A stretch of 64,000 nucleotides of DNA from Pedobacter steynii (GTDB taxonomy: Bacteria; Bacteroidota; Bacteroidia; Sphingobacteriales; Sphingobacteriaceae): assembly GCF_001721645.1 (NCBI RefSeq), contig NZ_CP017141.1, positions 1 to 64,000 of the forward strand, given 5' to 3'. The notes beneath the pieces were generated by a model. That model was not told the DNA's origin. It did not search any database and was given only the letters and a program-made list of their open reading frames with translations. Below are positions 35,339-44,788 of this stretch, piece by piece. Both the position numbers and the translations under genes were made by a program. The first letter of the stretch is position 1. Every line of letters starts with the position of its first letter.

Positions 35339-36976
35339 ATGAAAAAATGGCTTTTGTTATTATTGATTGTTCCCATTGCATTTATCGCATGTAACAGGAA
35401 GAAAATACCTAAAGTTGAAAGAGACATCAGCATCACGCCTAAGAATGCAGTAACCCGGCTTGAACTGGACAGTTTGCAGATGGAGCGTTATATTTCCGGT
35501 CAGCAGCTCGGCGACAGCGCCGCACAATACCTGAGAAACTTTTACAACAGCAGGAACTTTCAGTTTGCCTGGATTGGTGAAAAAGGTTTAACAGAGCAGG
35601 CAAGGGTTTTCTATACACTCAACAAAGATTATGTCAATGATTTCCGGGACAGCACCATGCTGGACTCCACATTGCATGAAAAAATGGAGCTCCTGATGAA
35701 ACAGGATACCGTATTTAAGAAAGCCGACAGCAGTCTGGCCGGATTGGAATTACAGCTGACCAGGCATTTTTTTAACTATGTGGCCAATGCTTATGCCGGA
35801 AAAGTAGATCCCGAAGTTTTACAATGGCATATTCCCAGAAAAAAACTGAGCGCCACTGCATTACTGGATTCTTTAATGGCCAGCAAAAACACCAAAATCG
35901 ACGATTGGGAACCTGTAAACCAACAGTACAAACTCCTTAAAAAGGAATTGCTCCGCTACTATACCCTGCAAAAAAAGGGAGACTGGGAAAAGATCTCCCT
36001 GGGTAAGCAGAAAAGATATAAAACGGGAGATACCGGCCTTACGGTAAGAATGGTCCGTCAGCGTTTTCTTGAACTTGGAGATACCCTTCTAAAGGATTCC
36101 CTTCCTGAGTTTGACGAGACTTTAAAAACAGCAGTGAAACAGGCGCAGCAACAATTCGGCTACCGGGCTACCGGAAATATTGATGCTGCTCTGATCAAAG
36201 AATTGAACGTTCCTGTTCAGGAGCGTATAGAAAAACTACTCATCAATATGGAGCGCATGAGGTGGATGCCCGCCATGCCAGCAGGAAGAAGGGTTCTGGT
36301 GAACATCCCGGACTATCAGCTACACGTTTTTGAAGATAAAGAAATTGCGCTGAGTATGGGAATTGTGGTAGGTAAAGCGGCCAATAAAACCGTAATCTTC
36401 AGCAATAAACTAAGAAACATCGTATTCAGCCCTTACTGGAATATTCCTGCCAGTATCGTCCGCTCAGAAGTTCTTCCGGCCATGAGAAGAAACCGGAATT
36501 ACCTGAGGAATAAAAACATGGAACAGACCGGGACCAGCAATGGCCTTCCCCAGATCCGTCAAAAACCGGGAGATAACAATTCTCTGGGCCGCGTAAAGTT
36601 CCTTTTCCCCAACAGTTACGACATTTATTTCCATGATACACCTGCAAAGTCACTCTTTGCAGAAGAGAAAAGGGCGTTTAGCCATGGTTGTATCCGCCTG
36701 GCACAGCCTGCAAAGCTGGCAGAATACCTGCTGGCCGATCAAAAACAATGGACTCCGGATAACATTGCGAAAGCAATGAAGTCGACCAAAGAGATCTGGG
36801 TTCGCCTGAAAAAGCCGGTTCCGGTTTTCATCACCTATTTCACGGCATGGGTAGATCAGCATGGACGCTTAAATTTCAGAGATGACATTTACGGTCATGA
36901 TCAGAAAATGGCCGAACAACTGTTCCTCTCTGCCACAAAAGGGGCAGCGAAGCCAGTTACCATAGCAAAACTTTAA
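35339..36976 (+). CDS. L,D-transpeptidase of the YcbB/LdtD type
   Basis: This 545-residue lipoprotein or secreted enzyme (signal ending AFIACN, Cys18) cross-links peptidoglycan through meso-diaminopimelate. The N-terminal scaffold domain (about residues 55-220) resembles that of YcbB. A peptidoglycan-binding-like segment follows (LTVRMVRQRFLELGD, FGYRATGNIDAALIKELN). The catalytic YkuD domain is at about 310-490, with VNIPDYQLHVF at its start and SHGCIR with the nucleophile Cys451. A capping loop WNIPASIVRSEVLPAMRRN is present, typical for the LdtD class. It is cotranscribed with the small hypothetical gene upstream (1-bp gap), and a bidirectional terminator follows. Confidence 0.93.
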   Translation: MKKWLLLLLIVPIAFIACNRKKIPKVERDISITPKNAVTRLELDSLQMERYISGQQLGDSAAQYLRNFYNSRNFQFAWIGEKGLTEQARVFYTLNKDYVNDFRDSTMLDSTLHEKMELLMKQDTVFKKADSSLAGLELQLTRHFFNYVANAYAGKVDPEVLQWHIPRKKLSATALLDSLMASKNTKIDDWEPVNQQYKLLKKELLRYYTLQKKGDWEKISLGKQKRYKTGDTGLTVRMVRQRFLELGDTLLKDSLPEFDETLKTAVKQAQQQFGYRATGNIDAALIKELNVPVQERIEKLLINMERMRWMPAMPAGRRVLVNIPDYQLHVFEDKEIALSMGIVVGKAANKTVIFSNKLRNIVFSPYWNIPASIVRSEVLPAMRRNRNYLRNKNMEQTGTSNGLPQIRQKPGDNNSLGRVKFLFPNSYDIYFHDTPAKSLFAEEKRAFSHGCIRLAQPAKLAEYLLADQKQWTPDNIAKAMKSTKEIWVRLKKPVPVFITYFTAWVDQHGRLNFRDDIYGHDQKMAEQLFLSATKGAAKPVTIAKL

Positions 36977-37034
36977 TTCGTAAAAGATCTCCTTTCCCAA
37001 CAAGTTTCGATATACTTTCAAAAAGTATAAGACA

Positions 37035-37064
37035 AAAAAAAACTGCCCTTGAGGGGCAGTTTTC
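37035..37064. terminator. Bidirectional terminator between the L,D-transpeptidase and cold-shock genes
   Basis: AAAACTGCCC (37040-37049) pairs with GGGCAGTTTT (37055-37064) around a 5-base loop. An A-run at 37035-37043 becomes a U-tract for the minus-strand cold-shock transcript. TTTT closes the plus-strand stem. Confidence 0.9.
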
Positions 37065-37084
37065 ACAATTTATATTGAGGAAAT

Positions 37085-37276
37085 TTAAATCACCTTAACA
37101 TTTACTGCATTAAGACCTTTACGGCCTTCTTCAACATCATAAGAAACTTTATCGTTCTCACGAATGTCGGCTAATAAGCCAGTTGAATGAACAAAGATTT
37201 CACTCTCTCCCGAACTTGGGACGATAAATCCGAAACCTTTAGTTTCATTGAAAAATTTTACTACTCCTTCTTGCAT
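37085..37276 (-). CDS. Cold-shock domain protein (CspA family)
   Basis: This 63-residue single-domain RNA chaperone, the usual size, has RNP1 KGFGFI at residues 13-18 and RNP2 IFVH at 27-30, both needed for nucleic-acid stacking. Such proteins melt mRNA structures at low temperature or during growth transitions. The gene is monocistronic with an exact TAnnTTTG promoter 26 bp upstream and a strong terminator just downstream. Confidence 0.96.
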   Translation of the reverse strand: MQEGVVKFFNETKGFGFIVPSSGESEIFVHSTGLLADIRENDKVSYDVEEGRKGLNAVNVKVI

Positions 37277-37301
37277 TGTATTTTTTATTATAATTAAAGT
37301 A

Positions 37302-37309
37302 CAAATGTA
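37302..37309 (-). promoter_or_regulatory. Bacteroidota -7 element of the cold-shock gene
   Basis: TACATTTG on the minus strand matches TAnnTTTG exactly, 26 bp before the ATG. A TTG lies 14 bases further upstream, somewhat nearer than the usual 17-23. Confidence 0.6.
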
Positions 37310-37354
37310 ATTATAAATTATTGCAATTCAGTTCTTTCATAAAATATAATTTTA

Positions 37355-39886
37355 TTAGTACCTGAATTTCATCGTGATATAAGGATAATAGCCTTCTTTT
37401 GAATGCGCCAGTTGCGCCTGTATTACGGTCAGGATTGCAGGCGCATAATAAAGCCCGCCCCCATAACTGTAATGCCAGACATCCGACTGATCATTCTTTT
37501 CCCAGACCCTGCCGGTATCAAAGAAGGCAGTAAGGCCAAATTGTCCCGGTAATATATATCCACCCACATTCGCCACCTTTGCCCTCAGCTCCAGGTTGTT
37601 ATACAGCATGTGTTTTCCACCGTAACGGAAGGAACGGAAACCCAGCAGGTTTCCTTGTCCGCCGAGAAAATGAGATTGATAGAAAGCCTGTTTTCCAAAG
37701 GTTAGTCCGCCGCCGATACGGTCTGTCAGCGTAAACCTTTTCCCTCCTCCCAAACGATGGTAAATGGAATAACTTCCCTGAAGCTGCACAGAAGGTTCTG
37801 CAGTACTGTTTAACCCGGTATATGCTTTTAATTTTGTCTCGATAAAACTTCCCGAAGAAGGCAAAACATCATTATTTCTGGTGTTTCTTGTAAAACCAAC
37901 CGCCAGACCTGCATACAATTTATCCTGATCTATAGTGGCACTATCCGGAGAATGCAGCAGGTCTGTATTGCTAATGAACCTTCCTACATTGTCATGTCTG
38001 TTGAAACGGTAATACTGAAATGAAGGTCCGACTGTCCACACCGTCTTGTTTCCTCTCCACCTCAATGCGGGATCCAGCTCATATAAACTAAAACGTGCGC
38101 GGTAATATTTAATGTGCTCCCCATCTTTACGGTATGGCGTTTCATTTCCCAGGCCAAAGAAATTCTGGGAGTTTTCAGGTGCAAACGCGGTAGCCAGCAA
38201 AACGATATCTGCTTTACCCAGGGCCTGGAACCATTCCCCCGAATACTTAAAGCTAAAAGCATTGGTTTTAAAAGCACGCAGGAAAGAAAAGGAATGAATA
38301 TTTCCAAAAGGCAGTTTTCTGAAACCCGGGCTCATCATTTTAAAGGAAAGGCCAAGAGAAAGGCCATCATCTGCATTAAAGCTTGCATTGAGCAGGGTCA
38401 TCTTCCTGGTATAAAGATCTGTGGCTACATAGTGGGTATTATTGGTATCATTGTCAATGTGTTTAGTCAATCTCGATGCTGCCCCGGAATAAGTCAGGCC
38501 TTCTTCCATTCCATAAAACGGCACCCGACGTTTAGCATTCAATACCTGATAATGTTTATTTCCTTCCCCATTGACAATGCGAAGTTTGATATTCGAACTT
38601 TTATTGTTCAGGCTCAGGCTGTCATTTCCATCTCTGACATACAAGCGGATTTCCTTAGTCACTGCAGGATCATAGGACCTGTTAAAAATCACCTCTTTGC
38701 GTTGACCCTCTTTGGTCAATTTATGCATGGTAACAGTCAGCCCTTTCTGTTCATTGTCTGTCACCTCAACAAATTCATTTTTATTACTTCCCTGAATGTC
38801 TACAATCCGGTTGAGAAAATGATAATAGGTATTCATCATTTCAGGCAGGTGTTTTCTTCTTTCTTTCAATTGGGCAAGCAACTGATCATGGCGAAGCGAA
38901 TAACCTGGTTGCGGCAGTTTTTTCAGGGCTCTTTCAAAAACCTCATCCGTCATTGAAGCGCAGAATTCCTGCACGATTGCATTCCATTGTTTTTCATCAA
39001 TCTGTCCAAGAACCCGGTTATAGGTACTTCTTCCCTCCCAAAAAAACCAATTGATATCCGGCAGGTTCCGTTCATAGCCCTGTATCATCGGCAATAGCCA
39101 GGATGCCTGCGCAAATTTTGGAATAAGCCCCTGAGATAAATAAAATACCTGATCCCGGTCTCTCGGAACAACCTGATATTTTAAACCGGTATCTGTTTTC
39201 TGCGGAATCCACCTCCACTGGTCCTCATGTCTGTCCCAATCCCCGAGCAAAGCGTCTAAAGCTTTTGCTTTTAAGAGCAAAGCTGCATTCACGCTATTGT
39301 CATTGTTATCGTTCAGCTTTTTCAGCATTTTTTCCGTATTGTCGGTATCTCCCGCAGGTTCTCTTTCTTCCAGAAGACAAAGGCTGTTTTCAAACACTTG
39401 TGAATACTCTCCAAGGTTTGGATCCGGAAGCACCCAGCCAATCATCGGCTCACTATGTGGAATTCCCGCAGCACTTGCAAAAACAGGAACAACCAGGGCC
39501 GAAAAAGGATGCTGGGCAGACATGTTATCTTTAATGATATCTTTTGCAAAAGTCTGTCTGAGTTCCATGGGTAAAAGTACTTCCGGGTATTTTTCAACAG
39601 TTCTCAATACCCATTCTTTTCCTTGTTTATCTTCCAGACGTAAAGAATGGGTCTGATTTCCCCCACCTCTTTTAATCGGCGTCAGGCCACCTTTGATCTG
39701 AGACAGCCTGATTACCGGTACTTTGGTTTCCTGTGTATATTCTTTCCGGTAATTTTCACCAAAAAGAAAACGATGGAACTTGCCTACCTTATCATAATCG
39801 GGATAGATCCTGATTTTCAGCGAGTCCTGAGATTGTGCGTTTAGTCCCCATACAAACAAAGCAGTAAAGAGTAGATATTTATTCAT
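37355..39886 (-). CDS. Omp85/BamA-type barrel with N-terminal kinase-like domain
   Basis: This 843-residue exported protein has a signal peptide ending LNAQSQ near residue 20. The C-terminal half (about 430-843) is a surface-antigen beta-barrel with Omp85 features: NDVLPSSGSFIETKL, FLGGQGNLLGFRSFRYGGKHMLYNNLELRAKV, LTAFFDTGRVWE and a terminal aromatic Tyr. The N-terminal part lacks POTRA-like repeats. Instead it shows a pattern like HipA/FAM20-type kinases: RGGGNQTHSLRL (73-84), a basic residue in WVLRTVEK (92-99), GDWDRHEDQWRW (215-226) and PRDRDQVF (241-248). A phosphotransfer activity is only inferred. The gene stands alone. It could also be a structural domain that has lost activity. Confidence 0.75.
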   Translation of the reverse strand: MNKYLLFTALFVWGLNAQSQDSLKIRIYPDYDKVGKFHRFLFGENYRKEYTQETKVPVIRLSQIKGGLTPIKRGGGNQTHSLRLEDKQGKEWVLRTVEKYPEVLLPMELRQTFAKDIIKDNMSAQHPFSALVVPVFASAAGIPHSEPMIGWVLPDPNLGEYSQVFENSLCLLEEREPAGDTDNTEKMLKKLNDNNDNSVNAALLLKAKALDALLGDWDRHEDQWRWIPQKTDTGLKYQVVPRDRDQVFYLSQGLIPKFAQASWLLPMIQGYERNLPDINWFFWEGRSTYNRVLGQIDEKQWNAIVQEFCASMTDEVFERALKKLPQPGYSLRHDQLLAQLKERRKHLPEMMNTYYHFLNRIVDIQGSNKNEFVEVTDNEQKGLTVTMHKLTKEGQRKEVIFNRSYDPAVTKEIRLYVRDGNDSLSLNNKSSNIKLRIVNGEGNKHYQVLNAKRRVPFYGMEEGLTYSGAASRLTKHIDNDTNNTHYVATDLYTRKMTLLNASFNADDGLSLGLSFKMMSPGFRKLPFGNIHSFSFLRAFKTNAFSFKYSGEWFQALGKADIVLLATAFAPENSQNFFGLGNETPYRKDGEHIKYYRARFSLYELDPALRWRGNKTVWTVGPSFQYYRFNRHDNVGRFISNTDLLHSPDSATIDQDKLYAGLAVGFTRNTRNNDVLPSSGSFIETKLKAYTGLNSTAEPSVQLQGSYSIYHRLGGGKRFTLTDRIGGGLTFGKQAFYQSHFLGGQGNLLGFRSFRYGGKHMLYNNLELRAKVANVGGYILPGQFGLTAFFDTGRVWEKNDQSDVWHYSYGGGLYYAPAILTVIQAQLAHSKEGYYPYITMKFRY

Positions 39887-40297
39887 TTTATACCTTTTTA
39901 AATTGTCTGGAAATCCAGATTGCGATGATCCATTTCATTTTATTAATCTCCTGTATACCCCTTTTATTGCTGGTAAAGGTAATCTATAAATGCTTTAAGA
40001 CATATTATCATGTGATAAGAAATATAGTGATTTGTTTTAAAAAAGCAGGACTGAATTATTCCGATTTCATAATGAACAAAAAAAACAATTGAAGCTTCAT
40101 CAGATCTACCGATATTGAGTTTAATACGGAACATCACCAGATATGGGTAGAAATATTGTTTATTTCCGTAAACATAGCTATATTAAACAAGGAGTTCGGG
40201 GGAACTCCAAATTTGTAGGGGCAAATATTGTTATAGGCATAATAAAATAGGAAGGAGGGGTATCCTTTTCATATTTACACATCGTCAATTTCAGGAT
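39887..40297. other. 411-bp gene-free divergent region with hairpins
   Basis: This region separates the Omp85-fusion gene (minus) from the YdcF gene (plus). It holds a short hairpin TCTGG/CCAGA near 39906-39920 and a stronger GGAGTTC-GGGG-GAACTCC hairpin at 40191-40208 with a G4 loop. A 35-codon frame at 40143-40250 spans that hairpin but has no supporting feature. No exact TAnnTTTG element was found. Confidence 0.5.
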
Positions 40298-40987
40298 ATG
40301 AAACCAGAAGAACTGCACAGGGAGATTTTAAAAACCCCACAATGTCCCATTATGGACCCGGAACTCGTATCGGTATTAACCGACCTTTGTTTCCAGAAAG
40401 AGCATATTATCCCTTCAGACCTGCTCTTTGTTTTCGGATCCAATGTAAAGCATAAAGAAATCGCAGACCTGATCTGCGATCTTTTGGATACTGAAATCAT
40501 CAATAAAGTTTTAATTACCGGTGGGGTAGCCAACTTTGGCGGGTCCTATTATCACCATAAACCGGAATCGGAAAGTATCCGCTCCTTTATTTCTGCGAAG
40601 AAATATGCAGACAAACAGATTGTCCTGGAAGTCATTTCCAGGAACACCCTTGAAAATGTAACCGAGGCACGGAAAATATTTTCCTTTGATCAGATAAAAA
40701 GTATCACTTTTATTTCTCATTCTTATGCTTCAACCAGGGCATCCTTATCTTTAAAACGGTTTTTCCCTGACATTAAGCTCTATTGTATCCCATTTCCCCT
40801 GCCATCGGATCAGGCAGAATTCCCCGTCAACAGACAGCTATGGTCCAGAACCAAGTATGGACAGAGCCTTGTTTTAGGGGAATACCTGCGTCTGATTACC
40901 TATGGAAAAAGAGGAGATTTTCCGATTGACGACATACAGGGGCTTTTAGACCAGGTTCAGGACCACCTGAAGATCAAAGACAGCTAG
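40298..40987 (+). CDS. YdcF family protein (DUF218)
   Basis: This 229-residue protein is of the YdcF/ElyC/SanA superfamily. Hallmarks are LLFVFGSN, a glycine pair in VLITGG, the SRNTLENVTEA motif near residue 115, the central strand ITFISHSYASTRASLSLKRFFPD, and a late SRTKYGQSLVLGEYLRL helix. No signal peptide or membrane helix is seen, so it is the cytosolic type of YdcF rather than the envelope-linked SanA type. The reaction is unknown. Some members bind S-adenosylmethionine. Its end overlaps the convergent hydrolase gene by 4 bp. Confidence 0.85.
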   Translation: MKPEELHREILKTPQCPIMDPELVSVLTDLCFQKEHIIPSDLLFVFGSNVKHKEIADLICDLLDTEIINKVLITGGVANFGGSYYHHKPESESIRSFISAKKYADKQIVLEVISRNTLENVTEARKIFSFDQIKSITFISHSYASTRASLSLKRFFPDIKLYCIPFPLPSDQAEFPVNRQLWSRTKYGQSLVLGEYLRLITYGKRGDFPIDDIQGLLDQVQDHLKIKDS

Positions 40988-42735
40988 TATTTCCAGACCG
41001 GGATATCCACATAACTGTCTGTAGACCATTTGATTTTTAAAGGAACTTTTGCATCTGCAATACTTTCTTCACTGACCTCTTTTCCTGTGCCGTAATTGAT
41101 TTGGGCAAAGGGATTTTTATTGATATCCAGAACCACCAGCAGGCGGCTTCCTTTACTTAAACGGCGGCTAAACATACGGGTACTGGAAAAGGGGATGGTA
41201 TTGATTGCCCCTGCTTTCAATAATGTCCGTCTGGTCATGTCCTGGGCATAGCTGGCACGCCCTAAAAAGTAAGACAGGTGAAAATACTGTCCATCAGGCA
41301 TCAGTTCATATAAAACCAATCCGACATCCATGTCTTTTTTATTGATTTCTGCTTTCAGGACCCCGCTGAAAATTCCATCTACAGAGACCTCTTCTTCAAA
41401 TGGGGAAGAAATAAAATACAAGCCTGTAGAACGGTCCAGTTCCTTACGAACGATAGGATAAGGATAGTAATCATTATTGGTATGGTTGCGGTCTGCAAAA
41501 TCTACTTCCTGTAAGGAAAATCCCGCTTTAACCGGCTTTCCAGGTAGTAACAAATGGTTTTCCCCCGACTTTAGATCAGTCAGGTAAAGGCGCTGAACCT
41601 GATTGCTCATTTTATCAATTGACGGCGCATGTTTCCATTCATTTGCGCCCATCACCTGATAGTTTATTTTATCCTTCAGCAATGCCGGCTTCGGTCCCCC
41701 TTTCAAAACATAATCCATCCATTCGTAAGTAATCTGAGCCGTATTGATCAGGCTCACCGGATCTACTTTATAATCTCTCAATACCGGGCTTCCACCCCGC
41801 TGTGCCCCAAAATGATCATAAGGGCCAATGATCAGGTAATGATCCGCATTTCTATGGTATTTATAATGTTCTTTAAAATAGCGGAGCGCTGAAATCTGTC
41901 CGTCATCATAATAGCCGGTAATGGACAATACAGGGATGTTGATTTTTGCAAAATCTTCCTTCCAGGGCACCATATTCTGCCAGTACCGGTCGTAGGCGGG
42001 ATGTTGAATCCAGCGTTGCAGCAATGGATTTGGCCGGCCTTCAATACTGTCGATTTTACGATAAGGAAGGCCACTATGGTACCAGTTAAACTGCATATCC
42101 CTCCAGTGTTTCTGGTTGTAATAGTTGGTGGTATCCAGGTATTTATGATTGCTCACATAAAAACCCCATCCATAATTAGCGTTCAGGAAAATGTTATTTT
42201 CCATTGGCAGGCCAAATCCGGGAATTGCCGCCACGTATGGAATGATTGTTTTTAATGCAGGATGTAAGTGTTTTGTGGCCGCCCAGGCCGCAAAACCCGA
42301 ATAACTTCCGCCATACATCGCCACACGCCCGTCGCTCCAGCCTTGCTTACTGATCCAGTCGATCACTCCATTTACATCTTCCGCCTCTGTCTCATAAGGA
42401 TTGATCTGATCCGGACTCAAAGCTTTCCCTCTGGAATTTGCCACGACTCCCACATATCCACGATCTGCGGAACGTTTTGCTTCGGCAAGGTTCTTTTCAT
42501 GATCGGCATAGATCGTGAAAAATAAAGCAGTTGCCTGTGGCGCTTTCCATTCCTTTTTACGCACCACGATTGCCGACAGCTGCTGACCGCCTTTAGTTTT
42601 AATCAATATACGATCCTGAATATCATAGATGTCTGCTGCAGGTACTTCTTTTTGTACTGCAGGTGTGGTCTGCTGCCCGAAAGCACAGGCAAAAGGAGCC
42701 ATGCAAACCAAAATTAACTGGATTGTTGTTTTCAT
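40984..42735 (-). CDS. CocE/NonD family hydrolase, secreted
   Basis: This 583-residue alpha/beta-hydrolase of the X-Pro dipeptidyl-peptidase/cocaine esterase group has a signal peptide (MKTTIQLILVCMAPFACAFGQ). The nucleophile elbow GGSYSG is near residue 143-148, the acid Asp lies in YYDDGQIS and the His in GPYDHFGAQRGG. The C-terminal jelly-roll domain (VDGIFSGVLKAEINKKDMDVGLVLYELMPDGQ) is typical. These enzymes cleave acyl esters, amides or prolyl peptides, and the substrate cannot be assigned. The gene lies 32 bp after a lytR-type response regulator and may share its message. Confidence 0.9.
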   Translation of the reverse strand: MKTTIQLILVCMAPFACAFGQQTTPAVQKEVPAADIYDIQDRILIKTKGGQQLSAIVVRKKEWKAPQATALFFTIYADHEKNLAEAKRSADRGYVGVVANSRGKALSPDQINPYETEAEDVNGVIDWISKQGWSDGRVAMYGGSYSGFAAWAATKHLHPALKTIIPYVAAIPGFGLPMENNIFLNANYGWGFYVSNHKYLDTTNYYNQKHWRDMQFNWYHSGLPYRKIDSIEGRPNPLLQRWIQHPAYDRYWQNMVPWKEDFAKINIPVLSITGYYDDGQISALRYFKEHYKYHRNADHYLIIGPYDHFGAQRGGSPVLRDYKVDPVSLINTAQITYEWMDYVLKGGPKPALLKDKINYQVMGANEWKHAPSIDKMSNQVQRLYLTDLKSGENHLLLPGKPVKAGFSLQEVDFADRNHTNNDYYPYPIVRKELDRSTGLYFISSPFEEEVSVDGIFSGVLKAEINKKDMDVGLVLYELMPDGQYFHLSYFLGRASYAQDMTRRTLLKAGAINTIPFSSTRMFSRRLSKGSRLLVVLDINKNPFAQINYGTGKEVSEESIADAKVPLKIKWSTDSYVDIPVWKY

Positions 42736-42767
42736 TTTTTTAGCTTAAAATTTATAATAAGAAGATC

Positions 42768-43481
42768 CTAAACCCCATTCAGGAGTTTGAACCTGACGGA
42801 CTGCCGGTCAGATACATCCAGGACGTCTCCCGTTTGCAAACTGATGCGTAGCTTTCCTTTTGGCATTGGATAAATTTCTTTGATATAATTGAGGTTGATG
42901 ATCTGGTTCCGGTTGATCCTAAAAAAAGTCAGGCCCTCCAGCTTTTCATTCAACTGGTTCAACGAGGTTTTAAGAAAGGCCTTCTGCGTTCCAAAATACA
43001 AACGGGCATAGTTATCCATAGATTCTATCAGATAAATGTCCTTTAGTTTTACAAAGTGACAGCGTTCTCCGTCTTTGATAAAAATAGTCCGTTCTGAGGT
43101 TAAACGCTGTTCCGCTCTTTTCGTTCTCTTTTCGCTCATCCGTTCCATCGCCTTGGCAAAGCGCTCATCCCTGATCGGTTTCATCAGGTAATCCAGTGCA
43201 TTCACTTCAAAAGCCTGCAGTGCATACTGGTCGAAGGCCGTGGTAAAGATCACTTCCGGTACCTCTTCCAGGGAAGCCAGCAGTTCAAATCCCGATTCCC
43301 CAGGCATCTGAATGTCCAGAAAAATAAGGTCCGGCGACTTCATTTTTATTTCAGCCCTTGCTTCATCCGCATTTTTTGCTTCCCCGACTACCTCACAATA
43401 AGGATAATTTAACAAGGTGCGCCTGACTTCCTCTCTCGCAGCCCGCTCATCGTCAACAATCAGAACTTTCATTTTTTTCAT
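42768..43481 (-). CDS. LytTR-type response regulator
   Basis: This 237-residue regulator has a receiver domain with acidic pocket VDDE (9-12), phospho-acceptor Asp56 in IFLDIQMPG, Thr80-Thr81 (TTAFDQYA) and Lys101 in LMKPI. A LytTR DNA-binding domain occupies about residues 130-235 (CHFVKLKDIYLIESMDNYARLYF, FFRINRNQIINLNYIKEIYP). It follows the sensor kinase by 38 bp and is 32 bp before the CocE-type hydrolase gene. LytTR regulators bind pairs of direct repeats. Its targets are not known. Confidence 0.95.
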   Translation of the reverse strand: MKKMKVLIVDDERAAREEVRRTLLNYPYCEVVGEAKNADEARAEIKMKSPDLIFLDIQMPGESGFELLASLEEVPEVIFTTAFDQYALQAFEVNALDYLMKPIRDERFAKAMERMSEKRTKRAEQRLTSERTIFIKDGERCHFVKLKDIYLIESMDNYARLYFGTQKAFLKTSLNQLNEKLEGLTFFRINRNQIINLNYIKEIYPMPKGKLRISLQTGDVLDVSDRQSVRFKLLNGV

Positions 43482-43519
43482 CAGTGGGTAATTATTTGTT
43501 AATGGCGTTTATCATCGTC

Positions 43520-44629
43520 TTATGGCAAAGGAATAATGATGGTGGCCAATACGATGTTATAATCGAAAAGCATTAAGGCAACACTTGCTTTTCCCTCATA
43601 CTGCAGGGCTAAGCGCTCCTCCAGGTTGTTGAGCCCCACTCCTTTTTTACCTCTTTCGGCATCTAAAATCCCGGGACTTAATACACTGATCCTTAATCCC
43701 TGTGCTCCCTCTTTGCAGACTTCTATACGGATCAGTCCTCCTTCCTTTTCATTTGCGATGCCGTGTTTAATTGCATTTTCAACCAGGGTATGAATAGATA
43801 ATGGCGGAATGAGTAAATGATCCAGGTCAGTTTTCAGCTCAATACAACTTTCCATCCGGTCTCCAAACCTCAGCTTTTCCAGTTCCAGGTAATCCTTCAC
43901 CAGCTCCAGCTCATCTTTGATCGGAATTAAAATAGATTCCTTCCGATAAAGTGAAATTCTGAGGAGCTCGGATAAAAGGTCGATTCCCCTTCTTGCCGCT
44001 TTTGGGTCATCGATAACCAGTGCTTTAATGTTATTCAAAGAATTGAACAGGAAATGTGGATTGAGTTGGGCAGAGAGGTTACTCAGCTGTTTTTCTTTAG
44101 CCATCAGTACCAGACGCGCGTTCTCTTTTGTTGTCTGAATCTCTCTTTGCGCATATAAATAAAGATGATAAGCCAATACCCAGATCGACATTAAGCGCAG
44201 CCCCGTCATAAAAACAGTTAGTCCGTTATTGGATAAAAACTCCCGGTAAGAAACATACATTTCAGGAAAAGATTTACTGACCCTGTTTCCATTAATCAGG
44301 AAAAAATAATCGTTAATCCAGGAAAGCTTGGCGCAGATTAAGATCATATACCATAATGCCATCAATAAGACTGCAGGAATCATGCGCCATATCAGCCGGC
44401 TGGTTTCCAGAAGGGCCCAGCGGTTCTTTTTTGCAAGGCTCCGGTAGGCATGTGTCAATCCGATCCCAATGGCCACATCGAATATAAAATGAATCAATCC
44501 GGCTGTTGGGTTAAAATACCGGCTGTTTAACATCGCCGGGAATAACCAGTACAGAGAAGCCAGCGACCAGCCGATGAGCTGACATTTCCAGTAAAGACTA
44601 AATCGGTTATTGTTAAGTGGCTTTTCCAT
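43520..44629 (-). CDS. LytS-like sensor histidine kinase
   Basis: This 369-residue membrane kinase of the His_kinase/YehU type has four transmembrane helices (about 15-30, 40-60, 80-100 and 135-160). The phospho-acceptor His192 is in LSAQLNPHFLFNSLNN. The ATP-binding motif is in LVENAIKHGI, with a G-box in GVGLNNLEERL. It has no large sensor domain, so the signal is probably sensed in the membrane. It is the first gene of the unit with the response regulator 38 bp downstream. A TATATTTG element lies only 11 bp before the ATG. Confidence 0.94.
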   Translation of the reverse strand: MEKPLNNNRFSLYWKCQLIGWSLASLYWLFPAMLNSRYFNPTAGLIHFIFDVAIGIGLTHAYRSLAKKNRWALLETSRLIWRMIPAVLLMALWYMILICAKLSWINDYFFLINGNRVSKSFPEMYVSYREFLSNNGLTVFMTGLRLMSIWVLAYHLYLYAQREIQTTKENARLVLMAKEKQLSNLSAQLNPHFLFNSLNNIKALVIDDPKAARRGIDLLSELLRISLYRKESILIPIKDELELVKDYLELEKLRFGDRMESCIELKTDLDHLLIPPLSIHTLVENAIKHGIANEKEGGLIRIEVCKEGAQGLRISVLSPGILDAERGKKGVGLNNLEERLALQYEGKASVALMLFDYNIVLATIIIPLP

Positions 44630-44639
44630 AATTGCTTAA

Positions 44640-44647
44640 CAAATATA
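44640..44647 (-). promoter_or_regulatory. Bacteroidota -7 element of the lytS-lytR unit
   Basis: TATATTTG (minus strand) matches TAnnTTTG exactly and lies 11 bp before the kinase ATG, predicting a very short leader. No -33 match was seen. Confidence 0.45.
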
Positions 44648-44788
44648 CCAATCCGGAAACGCTAAGAAATAAAAAATACATAAGCGCAGATATTTGGGTA
44701 CGAACGCAGAATTTATCTCAAGAATTCAATCTTATTTGAGCAATTGCAGAAATCTTTGCACCTTCGTATCACACAACACCTGAGAATT

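Noticed and set aside
38114..38956. A 280-codon plus-strand frame opposite the Omp85-fusion gene
   Set aside because: It lies wholly antisense to a well-supported gene and encodes no recognisable domain. It arises from the codon pattern of the real gene.
40143..40250. A 35-codon frame starting MGRNIVYF in the divergent region
   Set aside because: It runs through the GGAGTTC hairpin and has no promoter, start context or family. It could be chance.
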